Below, piece after piece: positions 1 through 7,931 of a DNA stretch of 64,000 nt. The stretch is taken from the NCBI RefSeq assembly GCF_030412965.1, contig NZ_JAUHJQ010000003.1:301593-365592 (forward strand). Reading direction: 5' to 3'. A program made the translations under genes and the position numbers. The DNA is from Nocardioides oceani (lineage in GTDB: Bacteria > Actinomycetota > Actinomycetes > Propionibacteriales > Nocardioidaceae). The notes below the pieces were generated by a model. The model did not search any database, was not told where the DNA came from, and saw nothing but the letters and a program-made list of their open reading frames with translations. Position 1 is the stretch's first letter. Every line of letters starts with the position of its first letter.

Positions 1-195
1 CTCGGTCAGGTCCAGTCCCAGCGCGGTCAGCTTGTCCTTGTGCGCGCCGGTCGGGGTGTCGACGGTGACCAGGCGCGGGGCGAAGGCGGTGGCCGCGCTC
101 GCGGCCGTGCCGGTGGCGGAGGGCGCCGGGCTGAGGGCGCCGAGCGCCAGGGCCAGGGTGGCGGTGGTCGCGGCGGCGAGGGCGGGGAGTCGCAT
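1..195 (-). CDS. Secreted protein, N-terminal fragment (possibly M14 zinc carboxypeptidase)
   Basis: The gene runs off the left edge, so only the first 65 codons are visible. The product begins MRLPALAAATTA and continues with a long Ala/Leu-rich hydrophobic stretch, which is a typical Sec signal peptide with cleavage near an Ala-rich site around residue 30. The mature part starts with an LVTVDTPTGAHKDKL segment followed by LGLDLTE. That wording resembles the start of the pro-domain of actinobacterial secreted M14 zinc carboxypeptidases, but no catalytic residue is in view, so the family name is inference. An AGGAG ribosome-binding site lies about 7 nt before the ATG at 195. Confidence 0.7.
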   Translation of the reverse strand, partial: MRLPALAAATTATLALALGALSPAPSATGTAASAATAFAPRLVTVDTPTGAHKDKLTALGLDLTE

Positions 196-239
196 GTCGG
201 GCTCCTGGGTGGCGGGTCGGTTGCCACCAGAACGGGTCT

Positions 240-728
240 TTACCCCTCCAGGTCACGCGCCAGGTCACGGGCGAGGGTGTCGACCGCCGCGGTGGGCGAG
301 ACCACCACCGTGCCGACGTCGCCGGGCAGGTCCCACGGGTCGAGCAGCACGAGCGGCACGCCCGTGCGGCGCGCCAGCGCGATCCCGCTGAGCGTGCCCC
401 AGCTGCAGCCGACCGCGACGACCGCGTCCGCGGCCCTGACCAGCAGGCCGTTGCGCAGCTCGCCCAGGCCGGTCGGCAGGAGGAAGGCGTGCTCCGGCGA
501 CCCCGCCGTCCGGTCGTCCCCGGGCAGCAGACCGATCGCCGTGCCGCCGGCGTCCCGCGCACCGGTCGCCGCGGCCCGCATCACCCCGTGCAGGCCGCCG
601 GTGAGCACGACCGCGCCGGCGCCGGCGAGCAGCCGGCCGACCTCGGTCGCCGCGGCGAGCTGGTCCCCGGTCGCGGTGTCCGCCGGGCCGACGACGGCCA
701 CGTACCGGCCCGCGAGTCCTCGGCCCAT
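240..728 (-). CDS. TIGR00725/LOG-like Rossmann-fold (SLOG) protein
   Basis: A 162-residue protein. It has an N-terminal beta strand (VAVVGPAD), a glycine-rich VVLTGGLHGVMRAAA segment near residue 40-53 and a later AVVAVGCSWGTLSGIALA segment. This is the GG-x-GVM pattern of the LOG/TIGR00725 branch of the SLOG superfamily, which binds nucleotides or sugar phosphates. Members include lysine-decarboxylase-like phosphoribohydrolases. The classic PGGxGTxxE motif of cytokinin-activating LOG enzymes appears only in degenerate form (GCSWGTLSGI), so the enzymatic activity is open. The gene follows a DUF2867 gene by 7 bp on the same strand, so the two are probably co-transcribed and translationally coupled. 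Confidence 0.75.
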   Translation of the reverse strand: MGRGLAGRYVAVVGPADTATGDQLAAATEVGRLLAGAGAVVLTGGLHGVMRAAATGARDAGGTAIGLLPGDDRTAGSPEHAFLLPTGLGELRNGLLVRAADAVVAVGCSWGTLSGIALARRTGVPLVLLDPWDLPGDVGTVVVSPTAAVDTLARDLARDLEG

Positions 729-735
729 GATCGGC

Positions 736-1227
736 TCAGCGGCCCTGGAGCACGTCGCGCAGGACGCGCCGGTGCACCAGCTCGGCGACGGTCTCCCGCG
801 CGGGCAGGTCGGCGAGGAGGTACGCCGCGCCGACGATCCCGTCCGGGTCGAGCCGGACCTCCTGCTCGAGCCGGCAGCCCGTCGGCCCGTCGGGTGCCAC
901 CGTCGTCGTCAGCGTCACCCGGCCCGGGGAGCGCAGGTCGGCGACGAGCACCAGGCGGCGGGTGCCCGCCGGCTCCTCCTCGACCTCCCAGACGCGCCAG
1001 AACCCGACCGTGTCGCCGCGGACGAGCAGCGGCCGGTCCGGCACCTCCCACCGCCGGCCGGCCCCGCCGGCCAGCCGGTCGATCAGTCCCCGCACGACGA
1101 GCGGGCCGGCGTCGACGTACCACCGGGAGCCCGCGAGGCCGCACGCGACGACCGCCCAGGCGTGGTCTGCGGGCAGCGGGACCCGGCTGGCGCGGCGGGT
1201 CGTCCGGAGCGAGGTGCGACGGAGCAT
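736..1227 (-). CDS. DUF2867 family protein
   Basis: A 163-residue protein starting MLRRTSLRTTRRASRVPL. The body carries the DUF2867 signature: WYVDAGPLVVRGLIDRL, then GDTVGFWRVWEVE, then alternating beta strands and a C-terminal helix ending VHRRVLRDVL. The family is a SRPBCC-like small domain often fused to NAD-dependent epimerases, and the function is unknown. It is the first gene of a two-gene minus-strand unit with the SLOG-like protein. It diverges from fba, leaving 96 bp for both promoters. I placed the start at the ATG at 1227; the reading frame continues upstream but that part overlaps fba in a shadow frame. Confidence 0.7.
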   Translation of the reverse strand: MLRRTSLRTTRRASRVPLPADHAWAVVACGLAGSRWYVDAGPLVVRGLIDRLAGGAGRRWEVPDRPLLVRGDTVGFWRVWEVEEEPAGTRRLVLVADLRSPGRVTLTTTVAPDGPTGCRLEQEVRLDPDGIVGAAYLLADLPARETVAELVHRRVLRDVLQGR

Positions 1228-1323
1228 GCCCCGCAGGTAGCCACTAGGGTGCGAGCAGAATCCCTGGCCCCGCGCCGGTCCCCGTTCGTCCCGATCCCTG
1301 CCCGTCCCCTGGAGGAGCCCGCA

Positions 1324-2355
1324 GTGCCCATCGCGACCCCCGAGAAGTACGCCGAGATGCTCGACGCGGCCAAGCAGAACGCCTACGCGTTCCCGGCCAT
1401 CAACGTGTCGTCCTCGCAGACGCTCAACGCCGCCCTCAAGGGCTTCGCCGACGCAGGCAGCGACGGCATCATCCAGGTCTCCACCGGCGGTGCCGAGTAC
1501 CTCTCGGGCCCGTCGGTCAAGAACATGGTCAGCGGCTCGGTCGCCTTCGCGCAGTACGCGGCCGAGGTCGCCAAGAACTACCCGGTGAACATCGCGCTGC
1601 ACACCGACCACTGCCCGAAGGACAAGCTCGACGGGTTCGTCCGCCCGCTGCTCGACATCTCCCGCGAGCGGGTCCAGCGGGGCGAGGCGCCGCTGTTCCA
1701 GTCGCACATGTGGGACGGCTCCGCGGTGCCGCTGGAGGAGAACCTCACCATCGCCTCCGAGCTGCTCGAGAAGTGCATCGAGGCCAAGATCATCCTCGAG
1801 ATCGAGGTCGGCGTCGTCGGCGGGGAGGAGGACGGCGTCGCCCACGAGATCAACGACAAGCTCTACTCCACCCCCGCCGACGCGATCGCGACGGCGAAGG
1901 CGCTCGGCTACGGCGACCGCGGCTACTACATGACCGCGCTGACCTTCGGCAACGTGCACGGCGTCTACAAGCCCGGCAACGTCAAGCTGCGCCCCGAGGT
2001 GCTCAAGGAGGCGCAGGAGGCGGTCGTCTCGGAGTTCGGCCTCGAGGCCGGCGCCAAGCCGTTCCACCTCGTCTTCCACGGCGGCTCCGGCTCCACCGCC
2101 GAGGAGATCGCCGCCGCCGTCGACTACGGCGTGGTCAAGATGAACGTCGACACCGACACCCAGTACGCCTTCACCCGCCCGGTCGCCGCGCACATGTTCA
2201 GCAACTACGACGGCGTCCTCAAGGTCGACGGCGAGGTCGGCAACAAGAAGACCTACGACCCGCGCGCCTGGGGCAAGGCCGCCGAGGCCGGCATGGCCGC
2301 CCGCGTCGTCGAGGCCTGCGAGCACCTGCGTTCCGCGGGCGCCTCGCTCGGCTGA
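1324..2355 (+). CDS. fba: Class II fructose-1,6-bisphosphate aldolase
   Basis: The enzyme cleaves fructose-1,6-bisphosphate to DHAP and glyceraldehyde-3-phosphate in glycolysis and runs in reverse in gluconeogenesis. It is cytosolic and zinc-dependent. The 343-residue length fits the family. Visible metal and substrate motifs are LHTDHCPKDK (zinc His and catalytic Asp), EVGVVGGEEDGV (Glu ligand region), FHGGSGS and MNVDTDTQ (phosphate binding). The GTG at 1324 is chosen because a GGAGGAG ribosome site precedes it by about 7 nt and the protein then starts PIATPEKYAEML, as family members do. A TAGGGT box at 1245-1250 would give a leader of roughly 65 nt. Nearby DUF3151 and purA are familiar actinobacterial neighbours. 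Confidence 0.97.
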   Translation: MPIATPEKYAEMLDAAKQNAYAFPAINVSSSQTLNAALKGFADAGSDGIIQVSTGGAEYLSGPSVKNMVSGSVAFAQYAAEVAKNYPVNIALHTDHCPKDKLDGFVRPLLDISRERVQRGEAPLFQSHMWDGSAVPLEENLTIASELLEKCIEAKIILEIEVGVVGGEEDGVAHEINDKLYSTPADAIATAKALGYGDRGYYMTALTFGNVHGVYKPGNVKLRPEVLKEAQEAVVSEFGLEAGAKPFHLVFHGGSGSTAEEIAAAVDYGVVKMNVDTDTQYAFTRPVAAHMFSNYDGVLKVDGEVGNKKTYDPRAWGKAAEAGMAARVVEACEHLRSAGASLG

Positions 2356-2464
2356 GGCCCTCTCCGCTCCACCTCGCTCCATCTGTTCTACCTGCGACGC
2401 CGGTCCCGCCTCGGGGCCGGCGTCGTCGCGTTCCGCCGAGCCTCCCCGGTCGACCCGACCGGTG

Positions 2465-2530
2465 TTCAGCGACCTTCCTGCCGCTTCACAGGTCGCCGGA
2501 GGCGTGTGAAGCGACCACAGGGTCGCTGAA
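2465..2530. repeat. Hairpin repeat family 1, copy A
   Basis: Imperfect nested palindrome. The outer arms TTCAGCGACC (2465-2474) and GGTCGCTGAA (2521-2530) are perfect over 10 bp. The inner arms GCTTCACA (2483-2490) and TGTGAAGC (2505-2512) are perfect over 8 bp. It lies 3' of fba in the same orientation as the three other copies in this window, and may act as a terminator or REP-like element. Confidence 0.85.
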
Positions 2531-2626
2531 GTCGCCCCAGCGCGGTCGCGGCCCACCGACCTTCCACAGACGGCTGCGCGGCGGGACCGTCCCCAGGGCG
2601 CCGGCTCGGCGGTAGCCGAGGAGACG

Positions 2627-3688
2627 GTGAGTGCCGAGAGTCGACGCATGCGCCCCGCCCTCCGAGCCATCGCCGACCGACAGTCGGGCTTGGTGCTGCG
2701 CCACCAAGTCGCAGCTGCCGGGTACTCCGACCGCGACCTCCGCTCCCACCTCGCCCTGCACGGGTCCTGGACGGGGGTCCGTCGCGGCGTGTACGCCGAG
2801 TCGTCGGTGTGGGACGCCCTCGACCCGGTCGGCCGATGGCGGCTGCGTGACCTTGCCGTCCACCTCACGACCGACGTGGAGCACGCGATGAGTGTCGACT
2901 CGGCAGCGCGGGCGCTCGGGTTGCCGTTCGTCATGCCGGCGCAGCCGATGTCCCACCTGGTCCGCCCGGGCAGGAGAGGCACCCGATCGGAACGAGGAGT
3001 GAAGCACCACCTGTCCCGACGCATGCCGGAGCCGTTGGTCGAGGTCGAGGGCATGACGGTCACTCCGCTGGCGAGGACAGCTCTCGACATCGCGCGTGAG
3101 CACGGGTTCGAGGCGGGCGTGGCCGCGTGCGACGGCGCCATGCGACGCGGGGTCAGCAGGCAGGTGCTCGAGCGGGAGCTCGACGTCATGACCTCGTGGC
3201 CCTTCATCACCCGCGCACGGCCAGCGGTCGAGCACGCGGACGCCGGTGCGGAGAACGTCGCCGAGTCCTACGCCCGCATCCTCGTGGCTGAGCTGGGCCG
3301 GGGCCGTCCCTCGACGCAGTTCCCCGTGCGGGTCGCCTCAGGCGTCGTGTGGTGTGACCTGCAGCTGGGCAACCACGTCTTCGAGTTCGATGGACGGATC
3401 AAGTACGTCGACCAGACACACGGCGGCGTCGCCGATTTGCCCGTCGATCGGGTGGTGTGGGAGGAGAAGAAGCGTCAGCGCGAGGTCGAAGCCGTCGGAC
3501 TCGGCCTCTCGCGGATCATCTGGGCGGACTTCTTCGCCGAGGGGCGTGCGGCCGCCCGAACCCGCCTCCTCGCCGACGTGGAGATCTCCGACCGCCGATT
3601 CGGGCCCGTCCTGGCACCGCACCTGGCGGAGGACGCAGCGCGCCTGCGCCTGGTGCGTGAGGCTCGCATCTTCCGCTCCGCGAGCTGA
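2627..3688 (+). CDS. Winged-helix (AbiEi-like) protein with PD-(D/E)XK nuclease-like C-terminus
   Basis: A 353-residue protein. Residues about 10-60 resemble the AbiEi-type antitoxin winged helix, with a segment LRHQVAAAGYSDRDL followed by GVRRGVYA. The C-terminal third looks like a VSR/DUF559-type PD-(D/E)XK fold: E214 in an AESYARIL helix, D244 in WCDLQL, then E253, D255 and K259 in FEFDGRIKY, followed by a basic helix EEKKRQREVE. Such proteins are frequent singletons in Nocardioides-like genomes and have no established function. No toxin partner gene adjoins it. Hairpin repeat copies A and B flank the gene closely. The GTG at 2627 has a GAGGAG site only 3-4 nt away, so the in-frame ATG at 2648 is a possible alternative. 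Confidence 0.75.
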   Translation: MSAESRRMRPALRAIADRQSGLVLRHQVAAAGYSDRDLRSHLALHGSWTGVRRGVYAESSVWDALDPVGRWRLRDLAVHLTTDVEHAMSVDSAARALGLPFVMPAQPMSHLVRPGRRGTRSERGVKHHLSRRMPEPLVEVEGMTVTPLARTALDIAREHGFEAGVAACDGAMRRGVSRQVLERELDVMTSWPFITRARPAVEHADAGAENVAESYARILVAELGRGRPSTQFPVRVASGVVWCDLQLGNHVFEFDGRIKYVDQTHGGVADLPVDRVVWEEKKRQREVEAVGLGLSRIIWADFFAEGRAAARTRLLADVEISDRRFGPVLAPHLAEDAARLRLVREARIFRSAS

Positions 3689-3700
3689 GCCGAGGCCGAG

Positions 3701-3768
3701 TGTTCAGCGACCTTGTCGTCGCTGCACACGTCGCAGAACGCGTGTGGAGCGACAACAGGGTCGCTCAA
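3701..3768. repeat. Hairpin repeat family 1, copy B
   Basis: Left arm TTCAGCGACC at 3703-3712 pairs with GGTCGCTCAA at 3759-3768 (one mismatch). TTGTCG at 3713-3718 pairs with CGACAA at 3750-3755, and CACACG pairs with CGTGTG further in. The near-continuous stem begins 13 bp after the stop codon of the nuclease-like gene and lies between convergent genes. Confidence 0.85.
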
Positions 3769-3836
3769 GACGCGCCAGGGACGACGCGCCAGGGACGACG
3801 CGCCGAGGACGCGCCGCCGACGACGCGCCAACGGAC
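3769..3836. repeat. Degenerate 13-bp tandem repeat
   Basis: About five imperfect copies of a unit like GACGACGCGCCAG run from just after hairpin copy B to the end of the MFS gene. There is no coding signal. It looks like slippage-driven expansion in an intergenic spacer. Confidence 0.55.
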
Positions 3837-3848
3837 GCCGCGCCGCGG

Positions 3849-5363
3849 TCAGTCCGCGGCGACGGCGGGGACCGGCACGACGGAGCCCCCGCCGAAGCCG
3901 GCGTGCCGTGGCCGCTCGAAGAGCAGCACGGCGAGCAGGCCGAGCAGCAGCACCGCGGGCGGCAGGAGCAGCGAGGCGCCCATCGCGTCGCTGAAGGACT
4001 GCGCCACGTCGGCGGGCAGGTCGCCGACGGCCGAGGCGCCGGCCTCGCCGCCGCCGTACGCCGGCAGTCCCTCGGCGGCGAGCCGGGCGTCCATCAGCAC
4101 CGCGATCGCCGCGGAGCCGAGCACGGCGCCGACCTGGCGGGTGGCGTTGTAGACGCCCGATCCGGCGCCGGCCTGGTGCGGCGGCAGGTTGCGGGTGGCG
4201 GTCGCGGAGGTCGGCGCCCACACGAAGGCGTTGCCGACGCCGAGCAGGAGCATCGGCGGCACCAGCCACAGGATCGAGCCGTCCGGACCGATCGCCAGCG
4301 CCAGCCAGACCAGCGAGCCGATGATCGCGGTGAACCCGAACCCGGTCAGCACCCGCGGGTGCACCCGGTCGGTCAGCCCGCCGACCGGCCGCGCGAGCAC
4401 GATCGTCATCACGGCCATCGGCACCAGCAGCAGGGCCGACCGGGTCGGGCTGAGGCCGCGCACGACCTGGGCCCAGAGCATGAGCGGGATCGCCATCGCC
4501 GTGATCGCGAAGCCCATCGCGCTGATGGCGACGTTGGCCAGCGAGAAGTTCCGGTCGCCGAACAGGCCCAGCGGCACGAGCGGCTCGGCCCGGTTGCGCG
4601 CCTGCCAGCCGACGAACAGCGCGAGCACGGCCACGCCGCCGACGATCATCGACCAGACCAGCGGGCTCCAGTCGAGCTGGTGGCCCTCCTGCACGCCGAA
4701 GACCAGCAGGAACATGCCGGTCCCGCTCAGCGCGACCCCGAGCCAGTCGAAGCGGTGGGCGTTCGTCGGGAGCACCGGCACCAGCCGCAGGGCGAGCACG
4801 AAGCCGACGACGCCGACCGGGACGTTGATGAAGAAGATCCACTCCCAGCCGAGCCCGTCGACCAGCACGCCGCCGAGGATCGGCCCCACGAGCGTCGCCA
4901 CGCCGGCGGTCGCGCCCCACAGCGCCATCGCCTTGCCGCGGCGCTCCGCGGGGAAGATCCGGGTGATGATCGCCATCGTCTGCGGCGTGATCATCGCCGC
5001 GCCGAGGCCCTGCACCACCCTGGCCGCGACGAGGCCCTCGACCGAGCCGGTCAGCCCGCACCACAGCGAGGCGAGCGTGAAGACGGTCAGGCCGGCGAGG
5101 TACATCCGCCGCGGCCCGAACCGGTCGCCGAGCCGGCCGGTGATCAGGATCGGCACGGCGTACGCCAGGAGGTAGGCGCTGGTCACCCAGACCACGGCGT
5201 TCACGTCGGCCTCGAGGTCCTCGATGATCGCGGGCGTCGCCACCGAGACGATCGTGGAGTCCACGAGGATCATGAAGAAGCCCAGGCACAGGGCGAGGAG
5301 CGCGGGCCAGGGGTCCTTGGTCGCGGTGGCCGGCGCAGCGGTGCCGGGAGCGGTCGAGGTCAC
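3849..5363 (-). CDS. MFS transporter, DHA2 (14-helix) drug-efflux type
   Basis: About 504 residues with alternating hydrophobic segments consistent with 14 membrane helices. Motif C-like and antiporter features are visible: LGFFMILVDSTIVSVA in helix 1 (the D-x-T/S-I-V pattern of the EmrB/QacA group), WVTSAYLLAYAV, and the motif A loop GRLGDRFGPRRM. These are proton-coupled exporters of hydrophobic compounds at the cytoplasmic membrane. The substrate cannot be read from sequence. The start is uncertain: GTG at 5363 is used here, with an in-frame GTG at 5378 as alternative, and neither has a strong ribosome site. It diverges from DUF3151 with only 36 bp between starts and converges with the nuclease-like gene. 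Confidence 0.88.
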   Translation of the reverse strand: MTSTAPGTAAPATATKDPWPALLALCLGFFMILVDSTIVSVATPAIIEDLEADVNAVVWVTSAYLLAYAVPILITGRLGDRFGPRRMYLAGLTVFTLASLWCGLTGSVEGLVAARVVQGLGAAMITPQTMAIITRIFPAERRGKAMALWGATAGVATLVGPILGGVLVDGLGWEWIFFINVPVGVVGFVLALRLVPVLPTNAHRFDWLGVALSGTGMFLLVFGVQEGHQLDWSPLVWSMIVGGVAVLALFVGWQARNRAEPLVPLGLFGDRNFSLANVAISAMGFAITAMAIPLMLWAQVVRGLSPTRSALLLVPMAVMTIVLARPVGGLTDRVHPRVLTGFGFTAIIGSLVWLALAIGPDGSILWLVPPMLLLGVGNAFVWAPTSATATRNLPPHQAGAGSGVYNATRQVGAVLGSAAIAVLMDARLAAEGLPAYGGGEAGASAVGDLPADVAQSFSDAMGASLLLPPAVLLLGLLAVLLFERPRHAGFGGGSVVPVPAVAAD

Positions 5364-5399
5364 GGCGGGAGTCAACACCTCGCCATGGACAATGCTTCC

Positions 5400-5828
5400 A
5401 TGACCACCCCGATCGGACGCGACCTGATGGCGGGACCCCCGCCGACCCACCTCCCGGCGGACCCGGCCAGCGACGCACTCGCGGGCGGGGAGTCGCCGAC
5501 CGAGGTCGTGCGCCGCAGCCCCGCGTCCCCCGTCGCCTGGGCCGCGCTGGCCGAGCAGGCGGTCGCGGCCGACGCCGACGCGGTGACGGTCTACGCCTAC
5601 GCCCGCGTGGGCTACCACCGCAGCCTGGACATGCTGCGCCGCAACGGCTGGAAGGGCCACGGTCCGGTCCCGTGGGAGCACGAGCCCAACCGCGGCTTCC
5701 TCACCTGCCTGGCCCTGCTGGCCAAGGCCGCCCGCTCGATCGGCGAGACCGACGAGTGGGAGCGGTGCCGCGACTTCCTGCGCGACTCCTCCCCGACCGC
5801 CTACGCCGAGCTGCTCGGCGACGCCTGA
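5400..5828 (+). CDS. DUF3151 family protein
   Basis: A 142-residue cytosolic protein of unknown function conserved across actinobacteria. It is recognised by WAALAEQAV, then YAYARVGYHRSLDMLRRNGWKG, GPVPWEHEPNRGF and a C-terminal IGETDEWERC segment. I prefer the ATG at 5400 (MTTPIGRDLMAG) because known homologues begin similarly; an in-frame ATG at 5385 is possible. A GACAAT box 6 nt before 5400 could serve as a -10 for a leaderless message. The last 28 bp overlap the 3' end of the convergent LysR gene. The family usually sits near fba and purA, as here. Confidence 0.9.
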   Translation: MTTPIGRDLMAGPPPTHLPADPASDALAGGESPTEVVRRSPASPVAWAALAEQAVAADADAVTVYAYARVGYHRSLDMLRRNGWKGHGPVPWEHEPNRGFLTCLALLAKAARSIGETDEWERCRDFLRDSSPTAYAELLGDA

Positions 5829-6721
5829 CCCGACCGGGCGAGCCGCACCAGGGCGGCGGCCGGTCCCTCCGGCCGCCGCGACGGCAGCCAGACCGCCCGC
5901 AGCGCGCGGCTGAGGTCGAGGTCGGCGACGGGTACGTCGACGAGCTGGCCGGTCGCGAGCTCTGCGGCCACCGCCAGCTCGCTCAGCACCGCCGGCGCTC
6001 CGCCCTCACCGGCCGCGGCCTTGACCGCCGCGGTGCTCGCCAGCTCCAGGCGCTGCTCACCGAGCGCGTGGCCGGCCAGGTCGAGCGCGCGCACGAGCGT
6101 CTCCCGCGTGCCGGACCCGGCCTCGCGGAGCACGAGGTCGGAGGCGACCAACTCCGCGGCGGTCACCGCCGTACGCCGCCGCGCCCACGGGTGCGACGGC
6201 CCGACGACGACGAGCAGCCGGTCCCGGGCGACCGTGGTGGAGGCGACGGTCCGAGGCACGGTCGGTGACTCGACGAACCCGAGGGGCACGCGGCCGGAGG
6301 CGACCCGCTCCAGCACGTGGTGGGAGTTGCCGACGTCGAGGCTGACGTGCAGGTCGGGGTGGTCGCGCCGGAACCGCGCCAGCCACCGGGGCGCGAGGTG
6401 CTCGGCGACGGTGAGGCTGCTCGCGACGGTCAGGTGCGCCTTGCGCTGCGCCGCGAGCGACCGGGCGCCCAGGACCACCCGGTCGACGGCGGTGAGGGCC
6501 TCCCGCGCCCACGCCACGACCACCTCGCCCTCGGTGGTGAGCCGCGACCCCGCCGTCGTGCGGACGAGCAGGACGAGGTCGAGCTGTCGCTCGAGCCGGC
6601 CGAGCAGCCGGCTGGCGTTGGGCTGCGCCATGCCGACCTGCCGCGCCGCCGCGCCGACCGAGCCGGTCTCGGCCACGCGGACCAGCAGGTCGAGTCCGGA
6701 GAGGTCCAGCGGCGCGGCCAT
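5801..6721 (-). CDS. LysR-family transcriptional regulator (probable regulator of yeiH-like gene)
   Basis: A 306-residue LysR regulator. The N-terminal winged HTH occupies about residues 6-65 (LLVRVAETGSVGAAARQVGMAQ, split here as LLVRVAETGS and AARQVGMAQPNASRLL). The effector-binding domain starts near residue 90 and contains the LREAGSGTRETL segment seen in YeiE/CysB-like members. It is transcribed divergently from a YeiH-type transporter, and a perfect inverted repeat lies between the two starts. A TATCGT box at 6728-6733 (minus strand) sits 6 nt before its ATG and overlaps that repeat, which implies autoregulation. It overlaps DUF3151 by 28 bp at its 3' end. Confidence 0.93.
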   Translation of the reverse strand: MAAPLDLSGLDLLVRVAETGSVGAAARQVGMAQPNASRLLGRLERQLDLVLLVRTTAGSRLTTEGEVVVAWAREALTAVDRVVLGARSLAAQRKAHLTVASSLTVAEHLAPRWLARFRRDHPDLHVSLDVGNSHHVLERVASGRVPLGFVESPTVPRTVASTTVARDRLLVVVGPSHPWARRRTAVTAAELVASDLVLREAGSGTRETLVRALDLAGHALGEQRLELASTAAVKAAAGEGGAPAVLSELAVAAELATGQLVDVPVADLDLSRALRAVWLPSRRPEGPAAALVRLARSGQASPSSSA

Positions 6722-6727
6722 GCGTCG

Positions 6728-6733
6728 ACGATA
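6728..6733 (-). promoter_or_regulatory. -10 box of the LysR gene (leaderless type)
   Basis: Minus-strand TATCGT lies 6 nt upstream of the ATG at 6721. Its upstream half overlaps the inverted repeat at 6730-6755, so regulator binding would block this promoter. Confidence 0.5.
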
Positions 6734-6755
6734 TGAGCACGCCGGCGCTCATATC
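6730..6755. promoter_or_regulatory. LysR-type operator between lysR and yeiH
   Basis: A perfect 9-bp inverted repeat, GATATGAGC (6730-6738) and GCTCATATC (6747-6755), separated by 8 bp. It is AT-rich against a GC-rich background and sits between the divergent starts. The arrangement, with a T-N11-A core, fits a LysR-family binding site. Confidence 0.75.
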
Positions 6756-6822
6756 AAGATGGCATGACTCGCGGCTCGATCGACGGCTACCGCGCGGGAA
6801 GCCCCGGACCGAGGCTGGTGCC

Positions 6823-7803
6823 ATGGTCGATCGACGTGTCCCCGGGCTGGCGCTCGCCGGCGCGGCCGGTGGTGCGGCCCTCGCCGCGCACGCGGCCGTG
6901 CCGGCCCTCGGCGCCACGCTCGTCGCGGTGCTGCTCGGCCTCGCAGCCGCCGCGTCGGGGCGGCTCCCGGCGGCCGTGCGCCCCGGGCTCGCGACGGCGG
7001 CGCGGGGCGTCCTGCGCACGGGCGTCGCCCTGCTCGGCCTGCAGCTGGTGCTCGCCGAGGTCGTCGCGCTCGGGTGGCCGGTCCTCCTGGTCGTGGTCGG
7101 CGTGGTCGCGCTCGGCATCGCCGGGACCCTCCTGGCGGCCCGGCTGCTCGGCGTACCTCCCGAGCAGGGGCTCCTCGTCGCCTGCGGCTTCTCGATCTGC
7201 GGAGCGGCCGCCGTCGCAGCGCTCGACGGCGTGCGCCGCGGCCGTGCCGAGGACGTCGCCCGCGTCGTCGCGCTCGTCGTCGTCTGCGGCAGCGTCGCGA
7301 TGGTGGGGGTGCCGTTGCTCGGCGCGCTGCTCGGGCTCTCCCCGGTGTCGACCGGCGCGTGGGCCGGGGCCTCGGTGCACGAGGTCGGCCAGGTCGTCGT
7401 GGCCGGCAGCATCCTCGGTGGCGCGGCGCTGCAGGTCGCCGTCGCGGTCAAGCTCGGCCGGGTGCTGCTCCTCGCCCCCGTGCTCGCGGTCGTCGCCGTC
7501 CGCGCCCGCCGCGAGCACACCCCCGACAGCCCCGTACGCCGCCCGCCGCTCGTGCCGGGGTTCGTGCTCGTCTTCGTGGCGCTCGTGGTGCTGCGGGCGG
7601 TCGTGCCGCTCCCCGACGTGGCGCTCGGCGCAGCCGCGCAGGTCCAGTCCGCGGCGCTGGCCACCGCGATGTTCGCGCTCGGCTGCTCGCTCGACCCCGT
7701 CGCGCTCCGGCGGACCGGCCGGCCGCTGCTGGCCCTCGCCGCGGCCGCGACCGCGGTCGTCACGCTGCTCGGCCTGCCGGCGGCGTACCTCGTGGCCGGC
7801 TGA
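6823..7803 (+). CDS. YeiH/UPF0324 family putative sulfate exporter
   Basis: A 326-residue integral membrane protein with about ten hydrophobic segments. Conserved YeiH landmarks are GVALLGLQLVL, GFSICGAAAVAAL (the family's CG-x-SAI-type segment), and WAGASVHEVGQVVVAG. The family is annotated as putative sulfate or sulfonate exporter, on limited experimental grounds. It is commonly found opposite a LysR regulator, as here. An in-frame ATG at 6733 exists but lies inside the palindromic operator. The ATG at 6823 has a GAGG site 8 nt upstream and gives the usual N-terminus before helix 1, so I used it. Confidence 0.9.
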   Translation: MVDRRVPGLALAGAAGGAALAAHAAVPALGATLVAVLLGLAAAASGRLPAAVRPGLATAARGVLRTGVALLGLQLVLAEVVALGWPVLLVVVGVVALGIAGTLLAARLLGVPPEQGLLVACGFSICGAAAVAALDGVRRGRAEDVARVVALVVVCGSVAMVGVPLLGALLGLSPVSTGAWAGASVHEVGQVVVAGSILGGAALQVAVAVKLGRVLLLAPVLAVVAVRARREHTPDSPVRRPPLVPGFVLVFVALVVLRAVVPLPDVALGAAAQVQSAALATAMFALGCSLDPVALRRTGRPLLALAAAATAVVTLLGLPAAYLVAG

Positions 7804-7931
7804 CGCCCCGCGGCCGCGGTCAGGCCCGGTCTCGGCCGGATCTCCGGGAAGGGAGGGGGTCTCGAGACGGCCCTGGTGGGCCTCCTCGGCCGGCCGGGCC
7901 GGGCCCGACCCGCCGGGGTGCAGCGTGTCGG

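Noticed and set aside
736..3210. An 824-codon open frame on the minus strand
   Set aside because: Only its end (736-1227) is a real gene. The upstream part is antisense to fba and the nuclease-like gene and has low-complexity Arg/Gly/Val-rich translation typical of shadows in GC-rich DNA.
2627..3688. AbiE toxin-antitoxin pair
   Set aside because: No nucleotidyltransferase toxin (AbiEii) gene adjoins it, and the C-terminal half looks like a nuclease fold, so a classic AbiE system is not supported.
2465..3768. Integron attC sites or an insertion sequence around the nuclease-like gene
   Set aside because: The hairpins lack the attC core-site layout, there is no integrase or transposase gene, and no target-site duplication was seen.
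6733..6822. Earlier start for the YeiH-type gene at ATG 6733
   Set aside because: It lies within the palindromic operator and lacks a ribosome site; the later ATG has both a ribosome site and the expected N-terminus.
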